Origin: Anaeromicropila populeti
GTDB lineage: Bacteria; Bacillota; Clostridia; Lachnospirales; Lachnospiraceae
DNA: 64,000 nt
NCBI RefSeq assembly: GCF_900112775.1
Contig: NZ_FOYZ01000002.1
Span: 248,001 to 312,000, forward strand
Direction of reading: 5' to 3'
Shown here piece after piece: positions 53,261 to 61,384 of the stretch. Both the position numbers and the translations under genes were made by a program. Within the stretch, counting starts at the first letter, position 1. Every line of letters starts with the position of its first letter. The notes below the pieces were generated by a model that was not told the DNA's origin, did not search any database, and worked only from the letters and a program-made list of their open reading frames with translations.

Positions 53261-53770
53261 TTGCAAAAAGACAATATAGATAAGTTATACCAGCAACATA
53301 GTCAGATGATATATCGTTTTCATTATTTTAGGACTGGAAATCGTGAACTTGCGGAGGAACTAACGCAAGAAACATTTTATCAGGCTTTTCTATCTTATGA
53401 TAATTTCCGGGGAGAATGTAAGGCTTCCACCTGGTTGTACCAGATTGCAAAAAATGTATGGAGACAGTATCAAAGAAAGAAAAGGGAGTGTTATCCCATA
53501 GAAAAACTTCTAGAACAAATTCCCCAGGAAAAATCTTTTGATCCACTTAATGCTTATCTTGCAAAGGAAGAAAAAAATACTTTTTGCAATGCATTAAAAC
53601 AATTGACAAAAGAAATGCAGGAGGTAGTTATTTTAAGGGTTGTAGATGAATTAAAATTTTCAGAAATAGGAGAAATAATGAATAAAAGCGAAACATGGTC
53701 CAGGACTAATTATTTTAGAGCCAAAAAGAAATTGCAGGAATATATAGATAATATGGAAAGTGGTGATTAA
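53261..53770 (+). CDS. ECF sigma factor (first module)
   Basis: 169 residues from TTG 53261, which is 6 bases after AAGGAAGGTGG; an ATG at 53237 lies in a palindrome without a site. Region 2 is RELAEELTQETFYQAF and STWLYQIAKNVWRQY; region 4 is LTKEMQEVVILRVVDELKFS with a helix-turn-helix. The anti-sigma gene starts 2 bases later. It should respond to an envelope or extracellular signal via that membrane protein. Confidence 0.92.
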   Translation: MQKDNIDKLYQQHSQMIYRFHYFRTGNRELAEELTQETFYQAFLSYDNFRGECKASTWLYQIAKNVWRQYQRKKRECYPIEKLLEQIPQEKSFDPLNAYLAKEEKNTFCNALKQLTKEMQEVVILRVVDELKFSEIGEIMNKSETWSRTNYFRAKKKLQEYIDNMESGD

Positions 53771-53772
53771 AA

Positions 53773-54618
53773 ATGAAATTGAATTGTTACATAGTAGAGG
53801 ATTTAATGCCAGCTTATATTGAAAACTTAACAAGCACAAATACCAGTCAAGATATTCAGGAGCATCTGAAAGAGTGTGATGGGTGTAAAAAGCTGTATAA
53901 TGATCTGAAGGAAGAAATTTCATTTGAGAAAACAGCAGAAAAAAACAGAAGAAAGCAGGAAAAGAATGATTTAATGTATTTGGGTAAAATAAGAAAATCA
54001 CAAGATAAAAAGGCTGTTATTAGCTTGGCTGTATTTGTATGCATTACCGTATTACTACTTAAAATTATATGGAATTATAATAAAAATATGGATAGGAGTA
54101 TTTATTTATCGTATGGAATACTTACACTTGCCATACTAACGGGAGGATTGCTTTGCTATAAAAATTTTGAGGCAGTCAAAAAAGTTAAATATGATTTATG
54201 GGCAGGACAGGGAATTGTAGGAATAGCTGCAATTACTAATATTTTTATTACGTATAGAACATTTTCCTGGACAGCCAGTCAAGTATATCCGTTTAATCTA
54301 CAAGCTTATGAGATGGGCCCATTTGTAGCAAAATTTTTATGCGCAGGCATTAGCATCGGTGCAATAGTATTCTTTTATGGAGCTGTATGTATTATAAAAA
54401 AATCTTATGCATACTATTTTCTATGTGGGCATGCTGTTAGCCTGGTATGTATGGACATTGGTTTGTATAGAATTCTAAAAACACTTACTAGTATAGAAGA
54501 CTATAGAAGGCTTTGTTTCCTGATAGGAGGAATTTATTTATTGGGAAGCGGAATGACAGTGATACTATGGAGTGCGCTGAAGAATTACTGGTTAAAAAAA
54601 GTTGACAAGCAAGAATAA
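53773..54618 (+). CDS. zinc-finger anti-sigma factor, multi-pass membrane
   Basis: 281 residues. The N-terminal ZAS domain has the HXXXCXXC motif (EHLKECDGCKKLY) that binds the ECF factor, then a coiled linker and about six membrane helices. Such multi-pass anti-sigma factors sense membrane-active signals. Two bases separate it from the sigma gene. The lectin promoter overlaps its stop codon. Confidence 0.88.
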   Translation: MKLNCYIVEDLMPAYIENLTSTNTSQDIQEHLKECDGCKKLYNDLKEEISFEKTAEKNRRKQEKNDLMYLGKIRKSQDKKAVISLAVFVCITVLLLKIIWNYNKNMDRSIYLSYGILTLAILTGGLLCYKNFEAVKKVKYDLWAGQGIVGIAAITNIFITYRTFSWTASQVYPFNLQAYEMGPFVAKFLCAGISIGAIVFFYGAVCIIKKSYAYYFLCGHAVSLVCMDIGLYRILKTLTSIEDYRRLCFLIGGIYLLGSGMTVILWSALKNYWLKKVDKQE

Positions 54619-54630
54619 AATGTATATAAT
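54602..54630 (+). promoter_or_regulatory. consensus promoter of lectin-like gene 1
   Basis: TTGACA (54602-54607), 17-base spacer, TATAAT (54625-54630), overlapping the anti-sigma 3' end. It looks like sigma-A, so strong constitutive expression is expected. Confidence 0.85.
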
Positions 54631-54670
54631 TTACAATGCAATACAATAAATATGAAATGGAGGAATTTAA

Positions 54671-55060
54671 ATGGCAAACACAGCTACCTATAAAATAGGT
54701 AATATTGAAAAAGGCAACATTATGTTTTGGTCTGTTTGTACACAATGTGGCAGTCATGGAGTTGTAACACTGAAAGATGATCAGCAGACATATTTTACTG
54801 CAAAGAAGGACACAGACGATTGGAATTTACAGTCGTTAGCGCAAGCCTATGCAATTTATCAAGGAGGAGACAATCTACGTCTTGAAGTTGAAGTTACATA
54901 TCCAAATGCAGATATTGAGCAAAGTATTAATTCGTATAATATAACAGATCCAAGTTCCAATATTGTTGGATATGGATATAACTATTGTATTGAAGATTCA
55001 ACGGATAATGACTATAACGATTATTACATAGATCTTGTTGCTTGGAGGAAGAAAGGGTAA
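54671..55060 (+). CDS. LecB/PA-IIL-like calcium lectin, copy 1
   Basis: 129 residues starting MANTATYKIGN. The C-terminal loop EDSTDNDYNDYYIDLVAW (residues 108-125) matches the two-calcium site of Pseudomonas LecB (EDGTDNDYND...INW): E108, D112, D114, N116 and D117 are all kept. The N-terminal strand pattern and length also fit. The Asn of LecB's sugar loop appears to be Gln here, and the C-terminus is extended by RKKG, so sugar specificity may differ. No signal peptide, as in LecB. Own promoter and terminator. Confidence 0.75.
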   Translation: MANTATYKIGNIEKGNIMFWSVCTQCGSHGVVTLKDDQQTYFTAKKDTDDWNLQSLAQAYAIYQGGDNLRLEVEVTYPNADIEQSINSYNITDPSSNIVGYGYNYCIEDSTDNDYNDYYIDLVAWRKKG

Positions 55061-55085
55061 TAAAGGAATTATGTAAAAAGAATAG

Positions 55086-55127
55086 AAAAAAGCTGGGTAC
55101 TGGAAATAAAGTATCTGGCTTTTTTTG
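55086..55127 (+). terminator. intrinsic terminator of lectin-like gene 1
   Basis: AAAAAAGCTGGGTACT (55086-55101) / AGTATCTGGCTTTTTT with wobble pairs and a T7 run. Confidence 0.8.
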
Positions 55128-55263
55128 TACAGGAAGAACGTCGTTGAATGGACATTATAAATCCCTAGCAAAAAATTATTAAATTAATCCGCACATTTTG
55201 CTCATAAAAACAGTTATAATAAATAGAACGGTGAAAAGTCAGAAAGGGAGGAATCAGAAGCAG

Positions 55264-55713
55264 ATGGATTTAGAAGAACAGTATTACAAAATATTTCGCT
55301 ACTGCTGTTTAAAGGTAAAGCGTACAGCAATTGCAGAAGATTTAACCCAAGAAACTTTTCTCCGCTATTTTAGCCAAAGCACGTACATAGAACTGGGGAA
55401 ACAGACTGCATATTTGTATACCATTGCAAGAAATTTGTGCAACGATTATTTTAGTAAACAGATATATTGGGAAGAATTAAAGGACGATGTGCCGTATACA
55501 GAGGGAGATACGGATATGAAGCTGACTGTGAGACAGGCAGTTGAGATGCTGCCCAAGGATTTGCAGGAGATTGTATTATTGCGTTTTGTAAATGAAGTAC
55601 CTGTAAAAGACATTGCAGCATTTATGGAACTATCTCGTTTTGCAGTAAACCGGAGAATCAAAGATGCGTTGAAACGGTTAAAAGAAGTGTTGAGAGAGGA
55701 GGATTTTTCATGA
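55264..55713 (+). CDS. ECF sigma factor (second module)
   Basis: 149 residues. Region 2: AIAEDLTQETFLRYFSQS and AYLYTIARNLCNDYF; region 4: MLPKDLQEIVLLRFVNEVPV with helix-turn-helix (ELSRFAVNRRIKDALKRL). ATG at 55264 is 12 bases after GGAGG, somewhat long, but no better start is in frame. No anti-sigma gene follows; instead it overlaps (ATGA) a membrane protein gene of an ABC-2 system, a known arrangement for bacitracin-type or exporter-linked ECF factors. Confidence 0.88.
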   Translation: MDLEEQYYKIFRYCCLKVKRTAIAEDLTQETFLRYFSQSTYIELGKQTAYLYTIARNLCNDYFSKQIYWEELKDDVPYTEGDTDMKLTVRQAVEMLPKDLQEIVLLRFVNEVPVKDIAAFMELSRFAVNRRIKDALKRLKEVLREEDFS

Positions 55714-56462
55714 ACCTGTCAGATAATAGAAAAATAGTAAAGCTAGTAAAAGAGAGCTATGAACCTCTGGTTCCAAAAAACAAGCCAGATTTTTTGAAAA
55801 AGGCTGAATACCCCAAGCTGTCTTTTAAGGAATTTTTTATTGGGCAAATCCAGTATATCAGACTGAGAACATGGCTTGTCTCCATACTATTGTTTGTGAG
55901 TGCGTTGTTTATAATAGAATTAAGCAGCTTTTATAATATGAATGTTAGTGCAATAAAAGCAGCATCTGCGTTTGTACCATTTTTTGTATTGGCAGCAGTT
56001 GCAGAAACAGCACGTTCTAAGCAGTATGGAATGAAGGAATTAGAGATGACCTGCCGGTTTTCTTTTGGAACATTGCTGTTGGTAAAAATGATCTTGCTGG
56101 GAATCTTGAACCTGCTTTTGCTAAGTGGATGCAGCATTTTCCTACGGTTCCAGACAGATATAAAACTTTTTCGAATTGGAATTTATTTGTTAGTTCCCTT
56201 TTTACTAACTTGCAATTTAACCCTAATTCTGGCCAGTCTGTTTAAAAGCAGAGAGATTACCTATTTTTGTGGATTTGTTTGTGGCATTGTGTCAGTCAGC
56301 TGTCTTTTTACGGATGCTTTGGTCATAGATATTTACAGTGCAAAGTATGACGTGTATTGGCTTTTATCAGTTGGGGTGCTCATGTTGGTGCTGGTTCAAA
56401 AAATCGTTCAGATAATTAAAAATTCAGGAGGTATTCTATGGAACTTGTCATTGACAGGATAA
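55710..56462 (+). CDS. membrane protein of the second ECF module
   Basis: 250 residues. An about 50-residue cytosolic N-terminus (could serve as the sigma-binding part) and about six hydrophobic helices. It resembles membrane proteins encoded between ECF sigma factors and ABC-2 ATPases in clostridia; may be a permease half or an anti-sigma-like sensor. Coupled to both neighbours (4- and 25-base overlaps). Confidence 0.65.
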   Translation: MNLSDNRKIVKLVKESYEPLVPKNKPDFLKKAEYPKLSFKEFFIGQIQYIRLRTWLVSILLFVSALFIIELSSFYNMNVSAIKAASAFVPFFVLAAVAETARSKQYGMKELEMTCRFSFGTLLLVKMILLGILNLLLLSGCSIFLRFQTDIKLFRIGIYLLVPFLLTCNLTLILASLFKSREITYFCGFVCGIVSVSCLFTDALVIDIYSAKYDVYWLLSVGVLMLVLVQKIVQIIKNSGGILWNLSLTG

Positions 56463-57319
56463 CGAAGCAGTTTAAAAATAAAATAGCAGTGGATCACGTA
56501 TCTCTGAAGCTGAAGGAAGGCGTGTATGGATTACTGGGAGCAAACGGAGCAGGAAAGACAACATTAATGCGTATGATGTGCGGGTTAATGGTTCCAGATA
56601 GTGGAACAATAGCATTAGATGGAATCAGCATGGAAGAAGAGCAGTATCGTGATGTGCTTGGATATCTGCCGCAGGATTTTGGATATTATCCAGACTTTAC
56701 TGCCCTTGAATTTCTCATGTATATGGCATCTTTAAAAGGAATTCCCAAAATAAGAGCAAAGGAAAAGACAGCAATGCTTTTAGAACAGGTGAATTTAAAA
56801 GATGTGGCAAAGAAAAAAATAAAGACCTATTCGGGTGGTATGAAGCAGCGCCTAGGAATTGCACAGGCTTTATTAAATAACCCTAATCTGCTTGTGTTGG
56901 ATGAACCTACCGCTGGATTAGATCCGAAGGAAAGAGTTAAGTTTCGGAATATGATTTCCGAGTTGGGAAAAGACAGAATTGTTTTGTTATCTACCCATAT
57001 TGTTTCAGACGTGGAATATATTGCGGATTATATCATGGTTATGAAAAAAGGTACTATTATACATAAAGGAGCACGAGAAGACATATTGAAAAGTATCGAT
57101 GGAAAGGTGTGGGAATGTGTAGTACCAGAGAAAACAGCATTGGATTTGGAAAGGAAATTTCCAGTTATTAATATCCGAAATGAAAAAGAGGGGATATTTC
57201 TCCGATTGGTTTGTGAACATATGCCATATGAAACAGCATCTATATGTACCGCATCTTTGGAAGATTTATATCTTTATTATTTTAGTGATGAGATAAGCGA
57301 AGGGGAGGGGCAGCCATGA
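56438..57319 (+). CDS. ABC-2 type transporter ATPase
   Basis: 293 residues. Walker A GANGAGKTTLMR, Q-loop LPQDFGYYPDFTA, signature YSGGMKQRLGIAQAL, Walker B LLVLDEPTAGLDP, H-loop STHIVSD. It belongs to the drug/lantibiotic-immunity group. AGGAGG lies within the preceding gene. Partner permease overlaps by 4 bases. Confidence 0.92.
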   Translation: MELVIDRITKQFKNKIAVDHVSLKLKEGVYGLLGANGAGKTTLMRMMCGLMVPDSGTIALDGISMEEEQYRDVLGYLPQDFGYYPDFTALEFLMYMASLKGIPKIRAKEKTAMLLEQVNLKDVAKKKIKTYSGGMKQRLGIAQALLNNPNLLVLDEPTAGLDPKERVKFRNMISELGKDRIVLLSTHIVSDVEYIADYIMVMKKGTIIHKGAREDILKSIDGKVWECVVPEKTALDLERKFPVINIRNEKEGIFLRLVCEHMPYETASICTASLEDLYLYYFSDEISEGEGQP

Positions 57320-58551
57320 GAGAACTGTTGAATCTAATAAAATTTGAATACTATAAAATGTTTAAGAAAAAGTCTCTTTGGTTTATTTTGGCTGGACTAT
57401 TCGGACTGAGCATGCTTGGAAGTGTTGCAATGCTTTTGGGAAATACCTATGATATGGAAGGAGAAGTAACTGGAACCAGGTATGAAGAGATGCAGGCGGA
57501 ACGAAAGAATGCCAGGGCGTTAGGAGGAAGAACCATTGATGCGGCATTAATACAGGAGGTGCAGGAGGCATATAGGTCATATTTTTCACAGGCAGAGGAA
57601 ATCAGTGATGAAGAGGAAAAGGAAAAGCTTTATGAGGATACAGTAAAAAAATACGAGCCAATCATGGAAATATTGTCTCAAGTATATACAGGTTCGTATA
57701 ATTCCCAAGAATTCATTTTAGATTTAACAGAAGATGACAGAAATCAATTTTATGAAACGTTAAAGCAGAAGCAGAAGCAATTATGGGAGGAATACTTTTT
57801 CCTAACCAAAGAAGAAGAGAGCAAACTATTAGATTATCAACAACAAATTAAAACACCATTTATATATAACTATGGTGCAGGATGGATGCGATATGAAATT
57901 TTATTGTATTCGCTCAGTGTATTTTTGATGCTGGCATTGGCAATTTGCCTGGCACCTGTTTTTGGGGGAGAGTATACCAGTAAAATGGATGCATTAATAC
58001 TTTCCTCTAAGTATGGCAAAAGTAAAGTGATTCAAGCAAAATTAATTATGGCAGTTACTTTTACAATTGGCGTCACAACTGTACTTTTGGGAATTCAATT
58101 ACTAGAGATTATGTTAATTTACGGGGCCGATGGCTGGAAAAATCCAATTCAGTTCTGGAGCTTAACACAAATTGTTTTTCCATTTAACCAAATAGAAGCA
58201 ATTGGAATTTATGTGTTATGTGTCATTCTTGCAGTATTATTTTTAACGGCAATTGTTAGTTTGTTATCAGCCAAGTTGAAATCTCCATTTGGGGTTATTG
58301 TCATTTGTTTTATGGTTATAATTATACCTATGTTTTTGGATATACCAGAGCAATATCGGATGCTCAATTCCATTTATCGCTTGCTTCCTATTTGCATGAC
58401 CCAGGAATGGAATGTTTTTTGTCATTATATGTATGGTATAAATAATGTTATTGTTCCCACATATATATTCATACCTTTATTTGCATTAGCAGCAGTTGTA
58501 TTATTAAATATTTGGGCTTTCAAAGTGTTTAAAAAGCACCAGGTTGCATAA
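57316..58551 (+). CDS. ABC-2 type transporter permease
   Basis: 411 residues: TM1 at about 20-40, a roughly 150-residue charged extracellular domain, then about five C-terminal helices (MLALAICLAPVFGGEY begins the second). The layout is typical of ABC-2 permeases in peptide-resistance exporters. It forms a unit with the ATPase and the second ECF factor. Confidence 0.85.
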   Translation: MRELLNLIKFEYYKMFKKKSLWFILAGLFGLSMLGSVAMLLGNTYDMEGEVTGTRYEEMQAERKNARALGGRTIDAALIQEVQEAYRSYFSQAEEISDEEEKEKLYEDTVKKYEPIMEILSQVYTGSYNSQEFILDLTEDDRNQFYETLKQKQKQLWEEYFFLTKEEESKLLDYQQQIKTPFIYNYGAGWMRYEILLYSLSVFLMLALAICLAPVFGGEYTSKMDALILSSKYGKSKVIQAKLIMAVTFTIGVTTVLLGIQLLEIMLIYGADGWKNPIQFWSLTQIVFPFNQIEAIGIYVLCVILAVLFLTAIVSLLSAKLKSPFGVIVICFMVIIIPMFLDIPEQYRMLNSIYRLLPICMTQEWNVFCHYMYGINNVIVPTYIFIPLFALAAVVLLNIWAFKVFKKHQVA

Positions 58552-58587
58552 ATCTATAGGTCTTATATGGTAAAAGGTATCAGGCAT

Positions 58588-58618
58588 TTGCTATATTTTT
58601 TATAGTTAAGAATATAAT
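58588..58618 (+). promoter_or_regulatory. promoter of lectin-like gene 2
   Basis: TATAAT (58613-58618) with TTGCTA (58588-58593) at a 19-base spacing. As in copy 1, the -10 is followed by TTA and then AATGCAA before the start. Confidence 0.5.
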
Positions 58619-58652
58619 TTATTGTAATGCAAATTGAGGTGGAGGATTGTAA

Positions 58653-59042
58653 ATGGCGAATACAGCAACTTTCCAACTAAATAATTTTGAAAATGGAAAT
58701 ATTATGTTTTGGTCAGTTTTTGCTCAGACGGGGACACATGGAACGATTACGTTAAAAGACAATAAGAAGGAGTATTTTTCTGTAAGAAAAGGAACGGATG
58801 ATGAACGGATTGTATCTTTAGCTCAAAGCTCAGCAGTTTATCAAGGAAAAGCAAACCTTTGTATTGAAATTGATATTCCAGATAGAGGGGTAGACATTAA
58901 GCAAAGTATTAATTCGTATAATATGGTAGATACAAATTCTAATGTAATTGCGTGTGGATATAATTTTTGTATTGGAGCTGCAACAGATAAGGATTACAAT
59001 GATTACTATATCAATATTATTGCCTGGAAGAAGAAAAAATAG
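58653..59042 (+). CDS. LecB/PA-IIL-like calcium lectin, copy 2
   Basis: 129 residues, collinear with copy 1 (MANTATFQLNN start, QSINSYN, DYNDYYIN-IIAW). The calcium loop reads GAATDKDYNDYY: D112, D114, N116 and D117 are kept, but the first Glu is Gly, so one calcium ligand differs. GGTGGAGG precedes the ATG. It ends the ECF-ABC gene group, followed by a bidirectional terminator. The pair probably arose by duplication and diverged. Confidence 0.72.
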   Translation: MANTATFQLNNFENGNIMFWSVFAQTGTHGTITLKDNKKEYFSVRKGTDDERIVSLAQSSAVYQGKANLCIEIDIPDRGVDIKQSINSYNMVDTNSNVIACGYNFCIGAATDKDYNDYYINIIAWKKKK

Positions 59043-59068
59043 ATATTATAAATAGAATAAATCTAACT

Positions 59069-59106
59069 AACTGCTGGATATTGTGAAACAAGTACCCAGC
59101 AGTTTT
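59069..59106. terminator. bidirectional terminator
   Basis: AACTGCTGG (59069-59077) / CCAGCAGTT (59096-59104) between the convergent lectin and MFS genes. Confidence 0.85.
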
Positions 59107-59129
59107 AGTCATTAAAATAAGTAAGATAA

Positions 59130-60302
59130 CTATCTTTTTTTTGTTCTTTGGTAGGAATTCATTCGTTCCACCATGATTACCATAAGAACAACAAATAGAA
59201 TCAGGTAGACAGGATACAGGCGGATGGTAATGTGTTCTGCAAGAAAACCGAACACAGGTGGCATAAAGGTAGTTCCTACATAGGCACATGCCATTTGTAC
59301 CCCCATAATGGCCTGAGAGTTTTCGGAACCAAAATGGCCAGGTGTCTGGTGAAGTAAGCTTGGGTAAATAGGAGCACAGCCGATACCTGTAAGAATCAGT
59401 CCCACTAAAGTAGCAGATTGACCAGGGGCTGCCAGTAATAATACCAATCCGATGGCGGCCATACATTGCCCCATACGTATCATAAGCTTATTGCCTAACC
59501 TATCCGCAATAAAACCACAGATAAAGCGTCCAAGGGTAATACCTAAGTAAAACAAGGATGCCCATTTTGCAGCGGTTTTAGCATCAATTCCTTTGTGAAG
59601 AACCATGTAACTGCTGGCCCAGAGACCAGTAGTGGCTTCTAAGGCACAGTAACAAAAAAAAGCAGTTAAAATTGCTTTCGCACCAGGCAATTCTATAATT
59701 TCTTTTAGGCTAAGCCCCTTTTTTAGTTGAGATTCAGATTGTTCAGAAGGGCTATTTTTTTTCCATAGAGGAAGTGAAAGCAGCAGGCAAAGAACCAGAC
59801 CTAACTGCATCAGACCAATAAACTGATATCCAGAATTCCATCGCAGCCCATTGGTCAGACATAAGCCCATAATATAAGGACCGGCAGTAGCACCAATACC
59901 CCAGAAACAATGTAACCAGCTCATATGCCGTGCTTTGTAATGTAATGCTACAAAATTATTCAAGGCAGCGTCTACACTCCCCGCCCCCATTCCATATGGA
60001 ATTCCCCATAGACACAACAGCCAGAAGGAATGTGAAAACGAAAAGCCTAATAAGGCAGCGGAGGTCATGGCAACACTGGCAGCGGTAACAATTCCTGTAC
60101 CAAATTTCCGAATGATTTTATCACTATACAGACTGGATAAAATGGTTCCAGCCGCAATAATCATACTAATAATTCCAGCATAAGAAACAGGTACATTTAA
60201 TTCTCCATACATAGAAGGCCAGGCAGAGCCAAGAAGAGAATCAGGTAAGCCAAGACTGATAAATGCAATATAAATGACTAATAATAATAACGTAGCTGTC
60301 AT
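59130..60302 (-). CDS. MFS transporter
   Basis: 390 residues with about 12 helices, starting MTATLLLLVIYIAFISLGLP; a GIPYGMGAGSVDAALNNFVA and GRFICGFIADRLGNKL (MFS loop motif) are visible. Resembles fucose/sugar-permease or FSR-like families of Firmicutes. Divergent from the AraC gene, which may control it; the sugar-type cupin regulator suggests a carbohydrate substrate. Confidence 0.85.
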   Translation of the reverse strand: MTATLLLLVIYIAFISLGLPDSLLGSAWPSMYGELNVPVSYAGIISMIIAAGTILSSLYSDKIIRKFGTGIVTAASVAMTSAALLGFSFSHSFWLLCLWGIPYGMGAGSVDAALNNFVALHYKARHMSWLHCFWGIGATAGPYIMGLCLTNGLRWNSGYQFIGLMQLGLVLCLLLSLPLWKKNSPSEQSESQLKKGLSLKEIIELPGAKAILTAFFCYCALEATTGLWASSYMVLHKGIDAKTAAKWASLFYLGITLGRFICGFIADRLGNKLMIRMGQCMAAIGLVLLLAAPGQSATLVGLILTGIGCAPIYPSLLHQTPGHFGSENSQAIMGVQMACAYVGTTFMPPVFGFLAEHITIRLYPVYLILFVVLMVIMVERMNSYQRTKKR

Positions 60303-60417
60303 ATTTTTTTCCCCTTTTCAAAAAGCAAACTATGTTATAAGAATAACGTCATTTATATATTGAAACAATACAAAAATGGACGTATAATATAACAAAAAAG
60401 ACCAAAAGGAGATGAGT

Positions 60418-61326
60418 ATGGCATTACAAAAATGTACATTAAATTTGGATCGTTCTGGCAGAGAACTGAGACCTCATGGAACAATTGAGTTTCCCTGTGC
60501 AGGTTATTCTTCAAAATATACAAGCCGGACTGCGGATGAAATTCCATGGCATTATCACGAAGAAATAGAAATGATTTATATAATGGATGGGAATATGCAG
60601 GTACAAATTCCAGGAAAGACATTTCACATGAAAGAAGGAGAAGGTATTTTTATTAATTCTGGTATTTTGCACCGAGGGGTGGCAGAACCATGCTGTGAAA
60701 TCCATTCCTTTGTATTTTCTGCAACACTAGTAGCAGGAAATGAAAAATCAGTTTTTGCTAAAAAGTACATAGAGCCATTAAGCCGGTGTCCAGTGTTAGA
60801 TGGATGTCTGCTTAGTCCTATAGAGGAGTGGCAGAATAAGATTCTTTCACATTTTAGTCTGGCATTTGATGCAATGTATTCAGATAAACCAGGATACGAG
60901 TTTTTGGTGAGAGAGCATTTGTCACAAAGCTGTATTTTACTGTATTTTCAATATGAAAAGGAAATTAACAGGAGTCATGTGGAAACTCAGCCAGATAAAA
61001 TGCGTATCCGTAAAATGATAGATTTTATTCATGAACATTACATGGAAAATTTGATGTTATCACAGATTGCAGAAGCAGCAGACATTGGACAGAGGGAATG
61101 TCTACGATGTTTTCAGCGGGTTATACAGACATCACCAATGCAGTATTTGCTTAAATATCGAATCATGCAGGGAGCTTCCATGTTGTTAAACAACAGTGAG
61201 GACAGCATTGCTGATATTTCTATTCAATGTGGTTTTGATAGTCCAAGCAATTTTTCAAAAATGTTTAAGCGTTTCTTTGAGTGTACACCAAAGGAGTATC
61301 GGAAAAATTATTTTAATATATATTAA
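60418..61326 (+). CDS. AraC-family regulator with cupin sensor
   Basis: 302 residues. N-terminal cupin (PWHYHEEIEMIYIMDGNMQV, GEGIFINSGILHRGV) binds a small ligand; C-terminal double helix-turn-helix of AraC type (LSQIAEAADIGQRECLRCFQ, IADISIQCGFDSPSNFSKMF, RFFECTPKEYRK). ATG 60418 is chosen because AAAGGAGAT is too near the earlier ATG at 60412. It faces the MFS gene across 115 bases. Confidence 0.9.
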   Translation: MALQKCTLNLDRSGRELRPHGTIEFPCAGYSSKYTSRTADEIPWHYHEEIEMIYIMDGNMQVQIPGKTFHMKEGEGIFINSGILHRGVAEPCCEIHSFVFSATLVAGNEKSVFAKKYIEPLSRCPVLDGCLLSPIEEWQNKILSHFSLAFDAMYSDKPGYEFLVREHLSQSCILLYFQYEKEINRSHVETQPDKMRIRKMIDFIHEHYMENLMLSQIAEAADIGQRECLRCFQRVIQTSPMQYLLKYRIMQGASMLLNNSEDSIADISIQCGFDSPSNFSKMFKRFFECTPKEYRKNYFNIY

Positions 61327-61378
61327 AAGATGCTGCCCAGCTTATAATTTTAAATTATCAGTGTAACAGCATCTTTTT
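61325..61378. terminator. bidirectional terminator
   Basis: AAAAGATGCTG (61325-61335) / CAGCATCTTTT (61367-61377) between the convergent AraC and dockerin genes. Confidence 0.85.
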
Positions 61379-61384
61379 GCTAGT

